In this document: in pieces, positions 57,101 to 64,000 of the stretch
Layout of the letters: each line of letters starts with the position of its first letter
How positions within the stretch are numbered: the first letter of the stretch is position 1
Assembly: GCA_023512835.1 (NCBI GenBank)
Contig: CM042087.1
Span: 51,950,265-52,014,264, forward strand
Source of the DNA: Taxillus chinensis
Taxonomy: Eukaryota > Streptophyta > Magnoliopsida > Santalales > Loranthaceae
Direction of reading: 5' to 3'
Length of the DNA: 64,000 nt
Notes under the pieces: model-generated
The model's input: the letters and a program-made list of their open reading frames with translations, nothing else
Told to the model about the DNA's origin: nothing
Database searches by the model: none
Translations under genes and position numbers: made by a program

Positions 57101-57564
57101 ATACTAGCTGCGTTTTCCCTTCAACCACAACGCTTGGAAAAGAAAGGTAACCATAGGAATACCCCTTTCAAGTGGTACTCCAACACATACCTCTATCCGC
57201 TTAAGGACATATTTCTATTAATCAAGGTTGCCAAGGAGGTGTCACACAAAAACCCACAAGCCATCACTTCACACCTCAAGCTCTACTAGCTAGCCAATCT
57301 AAATTCCCTCCCACTGGCAAAAGGTAGCCTACAAGATTTGGTTACTCTGATTAGCAACACGTGCCAAAGTTGAATACCACTCACATACAAAATCAACACC
57401 CATATATATTCATTAGTTACTTATTATTCTTCCAGCGTTATGAATCTATATTTACTCTTTTTACTTATTTATTTCCTAACAGGTCACCAACCACATCCAT
57501 TCGAAATGCTAACTCAAACGTGACATGATAAAGTCCACCCTGCCTCACATAACTAGTACGAGAC
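54131..57564 (-). other. B interior, about 3.4 kb with no recognisable gene
   Basis: The plus strand is strongly A/C-rich and no reverse transcriptase, integrase or protease motif is visible on either strand. The word TTCGTCCTCGAA or close variants recurs at 54117, 54398, 54467 and 54899. It may be the interior of a non-autonomous derivative or an extremely decayed pol. Open frames up to 135 codons here show no family pattern. Confidence 0.5.
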
Positions 57565-58070
57565 TCAACCGACAACCCACCAAAGGGGCACGATACCACC
57601 AATGAAGTTCTGTCTTGCTCTTCTACGGGCCTCACTAGCTAGTCCTCCAACATCACTCCCGGTCCTACCAAGACAGATTGTACGAAGACGTCCTACTTTT
57701 CCACAGAGGCGACACCGGTACTGCTTCTTGGCACACTCTCTTTTCCAATGTCCCGGTTGTCCACAACAAGCGCAACCCTTTGGGAAACGGGGCTCAAACG
57801 GGAGTGTTGAGGGTTGATCCTCACCCAAGCTCCTCCCAATGACATGGGTTGACAGCTCTCGGTGTACCTCGCACCTCGCTCCAACTTAGTTGTCGAATCT
57901 CATCCCTCACCTCTGGAATAATCGGGTCAAAGATGCCAACCTCTATCGTGATTAGTTTATCATCTTCACTGCAGCTCTCTCACTTGCCCAACCTGAGTCG
58001 CAGCCTCCTCTCGTTACCTCAACGATCGCACGGTTTATAGTTCTCGAAACATTGGCTACGCGAAAAGGTA
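57565..58070 (-). pseudogene. B gag, zinc-knuckle end
   Basis: 87 codons (57565-57828) with two knuckles: CACCGQPGHWKREC (intact CCHC) and CRLCGKVGRLRTIC (His replaced by Arg), then a short basic tail. To the right, broken frames continue in the style of the end of a chromovirus capsid region. It lies at the 5' end of the B interior, where gag is expected. The 5' LTR and PBS of B are not recognised; 58071-58429 holds nothing I can assign. Confidence 0.7.
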
Positions 58071-58429
58071 GCGCTCCGGATTAACACTAAACGATCTCAA
58101 CAATCGCAAGACCGCTACCGACTAAGTAGCTTAAGTTATAACACGCGTTATTACCACACAAGTCCATAGGTTCACATTTAATAGACTATACCAATTTTAC
58201 ATTCCATTGCATTGCTCATAACCACTCTTATTTCACACAAGTACCAAACAAATCACATGCTCAACCATTCACAGAACACCAACATTATTGTACAGTTAAT
58301 TTATTTAATTTTTTTTGTTAACAGTTCACAAGCCTCAAGTTTCCAAGCACACAGTTTCAATTCCACAATTTCTTTTCCTTGCTTTCATGTTCAAATTACC
58401 ACAAAAGATCGAGTTGCACAGATTAACAC

Positions 58430-58809
58430 CGATGGTCCCTTGGAGCCTAAAGGGGGGGGGGGGTGAATAGGCTCTTATTCGAACTCTTTCTTTTCTCTCA
58501 AGACACAAACACTTATCTAGTTTAAGTGATAGAATCACTGCGGAAGATAACCAGGATAGTGGAAGTATTTTGTTTTATTATCACAAGATGAATACAACAA
58601 AATAGAAGCAAAACTCTCTTACACTCTGTTTACAAAATGAACTCACACCCTAGCTAAGTTCTATCTCTACCGATAAAGCTCCTCACACGAGTGCATCTCC
58701 TGGATTAGTAACATATCTTCCGCAATGATCAAATAAACACAAAAGATCTCGAGATCAAATTACATAAGGCTTTATCAAGCATTATCCAAATTCTGGATTT
58801 GATCCAACA
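58430..58809 (-). mobile_element. D: 3' LTR (Sirevirus-like, 380 bp)
   Basis: Reverse strand from TGTTGGATCAAATCC to GGGACCATCG. It matches both ends of the C1 LTR but lacks the 900-base central part with the CTTACTCCG repeats. A G-run of twelve is at 58450-58461. Confidence 0.88.
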
Positions 58810-58821
58810 ATCTCCCCCAAT
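58810..58821 (-). promoter_or_regulatory. D polypurine tract
   Basis: Reverse strand ATTGGGGGAGAT followed by the LTR start TGTTGGATC; this is the Sirevirus PPT form. Confidence 0.88.
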
Positions 58822-58951
58822 TATGGATATGCCCAAACCCTTTGTAATCCGATCTGGTAAGCAATGCAAAAGAATAACATACGAATACGCAACACAACCA
58901 ATTTCATTAATCAGCAACTAAATACAATTCAGCCTCAATACAGGTTTTTCA

Positions 58952-59502
58952 CTAAGGTACATAAGGCTTACTATACTTGAAGATCATAGTTCTTGCCTTC
59001 TCTCTCAGCTCCATTGTTCGCTTCATCGTAAAGGTGGAGTGTTGGCTCCAATGTTTGTCCACAGTTAAGAATGACTTGATGAAGTGACGGACAAAGGCTC
59101 CGCAGCCTATCTCCATCCGGTTGTTGTGGCACTTGCTTCTTGCCCCGGAATGTCGCCTTGAGTTTCTTAGTTGGACGCAGGGGTGTGATACCCAACTCTT
59201 CATATAATCCGGCTTTCTTCACGGCTTCGGTTAGTCTCGAGACACAGAGGTTCCCATTGACTCTTCCTAACGAAGTGCTCTACAATCCGATGAGAATCAA
59301 TGAGAATCATCTGCTTGGACTGAATCATGAAGACAGCCATCATGAAGTGTGGCGACATGATCCGGTACGGAATGAGGATGGTTGAGAGAGTTTTCCATGG
59401 CTTGCTATCCTCAGCGATTCCGTCGATGAAAGTCCGAATTAACTCCACACCTGGGAAGATAGCCCTCATTCCAACATGGCAGAACTTCAAACAAGTGCCC
59501 AT
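58952..59502 (-). pseudogene. D env-position gene, C-terminal end in other frames
   Basis: Continues the protein of 59411-61720 after a frameshift near 59480: VELIRTFIDGIAEDSKPWKT, ILIPYRIMSPHFMMAVFMIQ and EHFVRKSQWEPLCLE (59200-59502), then after another shift YEELGITPLRPTKKLKATFR and QVILNCGQTLEPTLHLYDEA (58971-59222). No known catalytic motif. It shows no Ulp1 pattern, unlike the Athila protein. Confidence 0.6.
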
Positions 59503-61720
59503 CTTCGTAAAGAGATGGAAACGACCTCATCTCCATTTTAGCGGCTCTCGAGAAGTTGTCAATGTCTTCTATAGTAAAGAGTCCTTTCTCCGAACAAAGA
59601 GTCCGAATGTCGGCCGGAGAGAAAGGGTACATTTCAGAAAGACATCTCCTCTCGGCAGAAGACGCAACATAAGATTTCATTGCCTTGCGCACGCTTCCAT
59701 CCGCATCGGATGGGTCAAACTCCACATAGGATGGGAGGAAGGTATCAGCCAGCGGATGAGGAGGATGGAGGAGGAGCTGGAGGTGCGGTAGAGGAGCTTG
59801 GTTGAGAGAAGCGGCTTCGTTTGGGAATTTGAACTCCCTGAAGCACCGAAGTGGCAGGCCGCTTCTCGGTTCGAGTAGATGGTTGTGGGGGCGAAGGAGT
59901 AGACGGATCGGATGACACTCTCTCCCCCGGTTGGGCGGATCGCCGGGAAGCAACAGGAGGACGAGCCATCGTATGCGCCAGGATCCGCGAAGGAAGTAGA
60001 CAAGTGAATGGACGGAGGTGGCGACAAGATCCATTTTCTGCTCCATGGAAGTGGAGGAGTCGGTGAGAGCGGAGAGGAGTTGGGCGCCGAGGGCATCAAC
60101 TTTGGTAGCGATGGCGGAAATTTGGGCGCTTTGAGCTTGGGCATGGCGGTCCAGCTGAGCGGAAAGCACAGCATCGGAGTGGACCGTGCCAAAAGAGGCA
60201 CGCCCAAGTACTAACTCCGGAGCTTTGGAGGACTCCCCCGCATGAACAGGAGCAGGAGTGCGGTGGGCAGAGGAGTCCGCAGGAGCATCAGCAGCAGCAG
60301 GAGCATCCGGAGCATCAGAGGCATCCGGAGCTTCGGAGGCATCCGGAGCATTGGAGGCATCCGGAGCAAGAGACCCGCTTTGACCAGACAAGTCAACCAC
60401 GGGAATCGCGGCGGCAGGAGAAAAGGGTCCAGCCTTAGCAGTAGAAGGACTTCGGGTAGCAGGGACTGGGCCGGAGGGTGTAGGGAACGACACATCGGGA
60501 ATGGCAGCCGGCGTAAGAAAGCCGTGGTCCAGATTCCAGATGATCATGGTCTCCGGGGATTGGGTATTGCGTGTGTAAAACACCCGGAGATCGGTGTCAG
60601 GAATGGAGGAGGTGTGGGCTAGGCTGAAACGGAGCCAGAGGTCCGTTAAGGTGACGGCGGAGAGATGGTCAAGGTAATCTCGGGGTTGAGGTAGAGGAGG
60701 CAAGGGGGCTTCCGGAGAAGCAGCCGGGACATCAGCGGTGGCGACGGCAACAGCGGTATTAACCGCGGCAGCGATAGCGGATGTGGAGGGAGTGGGGACA
60801 TCAGCAGCAGAGGGGGCTGAGGAAACGGCTTTAGGCGCACTGCGCTGAGAGGGCCCCGCAACCTCGGACGGTTCAGCACGGACGCTTGGCTGGGAGGCCC
60901 GTGAGTGGGAGGGCGCAAAGAACGGACCGAATCCGGGAGGATTGGTGTGCGAACCGACCTCATGGGCTTGGCCGTTGGAGGGGTCACCAACAGAGCTGCC
61001 TTGTTGTTCCGGGGCAGGGAGAACGCGGAGAGCTACAGTGGGTCGGCGAGCGGTCATGTTCCCGTCCGGCGTAAGGTGACGAAGGTAATAAGCCGAGGGA
61101 AACGAGACAGCATCAATTCGGGCGAAATGGTCCGGACGTAGATGCCGGAAGACAATGCTGAGGATGCGCCCGAAGGAATGGTTTTTGGGACCATTCTGTA
61201 GCAAACGAAATAAGAACATCCCCCAATCCATCGGAAGACCTTCAAAAACTCCGTACATGGCCAGTAGAAGATCGTACGGAACTGAGCCCAGGGCAGATGT
61301 GCGAGCCAGTAGGCATCGACTTAGAATAGTCGCCATACATCGATAGCGACCCTGGAAGGATTTCACCTTATATTCCTTCCCCTTGTTCGTGCACCCCATA
61401 GAAGCCGCCATTGGATCGGCATCCGGACGCTGTGGTTCACCAAGAGGTAGGTGGAGAGCAGCGCGGAGAACAGCCGGAGTGATGATGATGGATTCACCGC
61501 GGACATAAGAGGTTATGGAATCGGTGGTGCAGTGAATCCGTTGGTAATACTCAAGAATGTCATCGATAAGAAGAGCGATGGGATTGGAGACCAGGTTGAG
61601 TATGTGCGAGGCTTCAAGAAGAGGGCGAAGCTGGTAAAACCAATCCGGAGGATCGGAAACAACATTCCAATCAACTAGATGGCCAGGATTAACGCCGGAG
61701 AGAAAGATTCTGGGTGCCAT
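59411..61720 (-). CDS. D env-position (env-like) protein, open for 769 codons
   Basis: The longest open frame in the window, between pol (ends 63391) and the 3' LTR, as in SIRE-type elements. Start ATG at 61720. Residues 1-230 are a folded domain with YVRGESIIITPAVLRAALHL (72-91) and GRYRCMATILSRCLLARTSA, homologous to the Athila domain at 47161-47460. Residues 230-550 are Ala/Pro/Ser/Asp-rich, with PDAS repeats at about 452-480. A short helical part (LVATSVHSLVYF) follows. At about 575-655 the residues look unnatural while another frame (59745-59969) gives a normal Ser/Pro-rich linker with VQIPKRSRFSQ, so paired compensating frameshifts are likely. The end (FLPSYVEFDPSDADGSVRKA) is again protein-like. 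No signal peptide or clear membrane span; function unknown. Confidence 0.75.
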   Translation of the reverse strand: MAPRIFLSGVNPGHLVDWNVVSDPPDWFYQLRPLLEASHILNLVSNPIALLIDDILEYYQRIHCTTDSITSYVRGESIIITPAVLRAALHLPLGEPQRPDADPMAASMGCTNKGKEYKVKSFQGRYRCMATILSRCLLARTSALGSVPYDLLLAMYGVFEGLPMDWGMFLFRLLQNGPKNHSFGRILSIVFRHLRPDHFARIDAVSFPSAYYLRHLTPDGNMTARRPTVALRVLPAPEQQGSSVGDPSNGQAHEVGSHTNPPGFGPFFAPSHSRASQPSVRAEPSEVAGPSQRSAPKAVSSAPSAADVPTPSTSAIAAAVNTAVAVATADVPAASPEAPLPPLPQPRDYLDHLSAVTLTDLWLRFSLAHTSSIPDTDLRVFYTRNTQSPETMIIWNLDHGFLTPAAIPDVSFPTPSGPVPATRSPSTAKAGPFSPAAAIPVVDLSGQSGSLAPDASNAPDASEAPDASDAPDAPAAADAPADSSAHRTPAPVHAGESSKAPELVLGRASFGTVHSDAVLSAQLDRHAQAQSAQISAIATKVDALGAQLLSALTDSSTSMEQKMDLVATSVHSLVYFLRGSWRIRWLVLLLLPGDPPNRGRECHPIRLLLRPHNHLLEPRSGLPLRCFREFKFPNEAASLNQAPLPHLQLLLHPPHPLADTFLPSYVEFDPSDADGSVRKAMKSYVASSAERRCLSEMYPFSPADIRTLCSEKGLFTIEDIDNFSRAAKMEMRSFPSLYEDGHLFEVLPCWNEGYLPRCGVNSDFHRRNR

Positions 61721-61799
61721 TGCAGATTTGATGGGAAGGAAAAGAGGAAAGGTGAGGTCTTGACAGTAGAAGGAGCAACGAGAGGGTTAGGGATTTGAA

Positions 61800-61900
61800 A
61801 TGAGCAATACTCGTGCTTCGCAGGAATGATCAGAACATATAAGACCGAGTCCGTAAATGTCAGCGGGTCTAGGAATGTGTGAGTGAGGTAGGGACCCACG
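61800..61900 (-). promoter_or_regulatory. Possible promoter upstream of the D env-position gene
   Basis: Reverse strand GTCTTATATGTTC (about 61833-61845), some 115-120 bases before the ATG, followed by a pyrimidine-rich leader. Weak TATA match; listed only because Athila has a TATA at a similar distance from its second gene. Confidence 0.3.
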
Positions 61901-63390
61901 CGACATGCCTGATGTCATTTGTCCGGATATCGAGGCGTCTCCGAATAAAACGATGTTGTGGAGACCGCATGACCAAGTAGAGATTACAACTGGTTGCCAT
62001 CCAGAGAGGTGTGTGTGCAGCCCGAGATATGCATTTAATGAATCATCATTATTCCTCCTCAAAAGCATGCGACATATGAGTATACGTGGATTGTCACAAT
62101 TGAACAAAGTCAGGAGTCCGGAGGAAAGAGCCGACACTCATCCGGAGTTAATAATATTCGTGAAAGAGTATCCGGATGAATAATGGACCTTGTCCGTCGT
62201 AAACAGAGTTTAGTGAGAAAGTAGAGTAGATTCCTTTGCAGTCAATAAGTCGAAGAGAAGAGAAGTACCACAACACTTCAAATCCGAGACTATGGACTGG
62301 ATTTATCAATACGGTTGCAAAGAAAATCTGAACCTGTAGCTAAATAAAGATATACCGAAAATACAAAAGCTTAACAGGCAAGGATTAGTACGGAGTAGTA
62401 GAAGATAATCAGTGAAAAACAACATAATCCGAACTAATAAGAAACAGAACTCATGCATGGCTAAGAATATAGTAGACGTATGCAACGTGAAAGTGATCAA
62501 TATTACTGAATCAGGGCATATGTCAGATAGCAATACACAGGTTCATATAGGTCAACATAAGCGAAACCGTCTTTGCGAACAGCGTAGCTAAGATTAATTA
62601 CAGAGCATATGATTTGGCTTCATTAGGATTCATAAGTGAGCAATGATAAAGCGAACACATATCAAAAGAAAGCAGATGATTAGTCGATTAAAATGCATGG
62701 TTGAAGAAGAAAATACATCCAAACATGCCACTTTTCCGATTTAAAACAACATGTCCAGTCAAATCCGGAAGTAAAAGTTTAGAGGAGGGAGAATCCGAGA
62801 CATATTAGGGGTTCATTGCTGCTCCCCGTAGATCATTTAATCCTCTCAATGAAAGGCTCCCCCTCGGATAGACGATCAGGAAAAGGTCATGAGACATATA
62901 CGGGGGGTATTACTGAATAATATATAAAGCATTTTCTCCCCGTAGATTGTGCAATCCTCTCGGTTGACCGTTCCGATTTGTAGTTCAAGACCGTCTATCT
63001 TATTAGAAAACTATACTTCAAGTGATCAGATGCGTTTGAGTATTCATCCACCAGGCATTCCAAGCTAACCCATTTCACTTCTTCAACTATGCATGTTAAT
63101 AGAGTAATCTAAATGAACATGCTTTTGTCATGTGGTGATTAACGGAAGTTAAGATCATGAACCCGAAAGAGGTAAATCTTATACACCGTAATTATGTTAG
63201 CTTTAAACGACTTAATCGGGAAACGCAAGCATCCTTCCAATATGAGGTTGAGATTAATACCAGAAACATGAAACCGTTAAACAAGTAAGTATGATCAGCA
63301 AGACGGTCGGTGAGTTTCTACTACTTTCAAGTAAACATACAATGCATGGTTTGTGAGTAAATATACTTGTTGGGTAATTCAAATGAGAAA
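61901..63390 (-). other. D spacer between pol and env-position gene
   Basis: 1.5 kb without coding. A TCCCCGTAGAT..AATCCTCTC module occurs twice, at 62824-62848 and 62938-62962, and on the reverse strand reads as a GGGGA-containing purine tract; another CTCCCCCTC lies at 62869. Sireviruses are known for extra PPT-like motifs. Confidence 0.55.
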
Positions 63391-63947
63391 CTATGCAGAG
63401 AAGTCGAGCATACCTAATCGGAAGAGTAGTTCAGAAAACCTTGCATCAGGTAGGGGCTTTGTAAGTATGTCTGCTAATTGATCTTCAGTGGCAACATGTT
63501 CCAGTGAAATATGCTTTTTGAGAACATGATCGCGTATGAAGTGATACCTGACCTCAATGTGCTTCGTCTTAGGATGCATGACAGGATTGTTGCTGATGGC
63601 AATTGCACTAGTGTTGTCACAGTAAAGTGGAATAGAGGACATGTCGAATCCGTAGTCAGTAAGTTGACTTTGCATCCAAAGTAGTCGTGCGCAAGCAACT
63701 TCCTAGGCACTATATATTCCGCCTCAAGAATAGAGGTTGATACGGAATTCTGCTTCTTACTGAACCATGAGATCAATCTATTTCCAAGAAACTGACACGT
63801 ACCGCTTGTGCTTTTCCTGTCGATGCGACATCCAGCGAAGTCGGCATCAGAGTACCCGGATAAGGTGAAGTTGGACTCCTTTGGGTACCAGAGTCCCAAA
63901 TTCATCGTCCCTTTGAGATACCTTAATATCCGTTTTACATGAAGCAT
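63391..63947 (-). pseudogene. D RNase H, end of pol
   Basis: RILRYLKGTMNLGLWYPKES, SGYSDADFAGCRIDRKSTSG, SWFSKKQNSVSTSILEAEYI, then after a one-base shift near 63690 SIPLYCDNTSAIAISNNPVM, HPKTKHIEVRYHFIRDHV and TEDQLADILTKPLPDARF. These are Sirevirus-type RNase H blocks with all catalytic acids, ending at the stop at 63391. The rest of Pol runs off the window after 63947. Confidence 0.9.
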
Positions 63948-64000
63948 ATGTGACTCCTTGGGATTCGCCTGGTATCGTGCACAAATGCAAGTTGCAAACA

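Noticed and set aside
59327..61678. Plus-strand open frames opposite the D env-position gene, including an Arg/Ser/Ile repeat frame at 60242-60622
   Set aside because: They mirror the GC-rich Ala/Pro coding strand; the minus frame has the homologous domain.

Overview
This is plant nuclear DNA made almost entirely of nested, mostly decayed LTR retrotransposons. The lineages seen are typical of angiosperm genomes: Ty3/gypsy chromoviruses of the Del/Tekay type, an Athila element, Tat/Ogre-like LTRs, Ty1/copia elements of the Sirevirus (SIRE/Maximus) type and ordinary Ty1/copia elements. The species cannot be named from the sequence. I found no host gene, tRNA, rRNA or CRISPR array in the 64 kb. 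All calls come from reading the sequence by eye; no similarity search was run.

Layout, left to right. 1-1477: 3' part of a Tat-like LTR (copy E1) that cuts the integrase of a minus-strand Sirevirus-like copia (C1; gag, protease and integrase remnants, PBS, 1.3-kb LTR ending at 6057). C1 sits in the gag of a second minus-strand element of the same kind (C2, 6058-8651). C2's LTR is cut by a plus-strand chromovirus A (8652 to about 19600), whose gag holds a minus-oriented solo LTR (11519-13476). After a scrambled junction comes LTR E2 (19699-22245), then the 3' half of a plus-strand copia F (22246-25159). 25160-25936 holds nothing recognisable. Copia G (25942-33522, duplication CAATA) is complete in outline but pseudogenised, and carries E3 (28786-30208, duplication CTTAT), an odd inverted-repeat LTR insertion. 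33528-36077 is AT-rich and holds a small hAT-like element. From 36078 come minus-strand gypsy fragments I and H, then the 3' LTR of minus-strand chromovirus-like element B, which is split by a 13.3-kb plus-strand Athila (38942-52290, duplication CCCAC). B's degenerate interior runs to about 58.1 kb. The window ends in the 3' part of a minus-strand Sirevirus D (58430 to beyond 64000).

The most interesting material is accessory coding and promoter DNA. Athila's second gene region encodes an env-position domain followed by what reads as a Ulp1/C48-type cysteine protease. It is preceded by an internal promoter-like block with five CACGTG boxes and a TATA box. Sirevirus D carries a long open frame in the same env position, and its N-terminal domain is visibly homologous to Athila's although the two elements belong to different superfamilies. 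The Athila LTR and the LTR family of B also share U3 sequence, including a near-identical 22-bp palindrome just upstream of the TATA box. E3 looks like a single integration event in which both termini are the U5 end of one LTR family.
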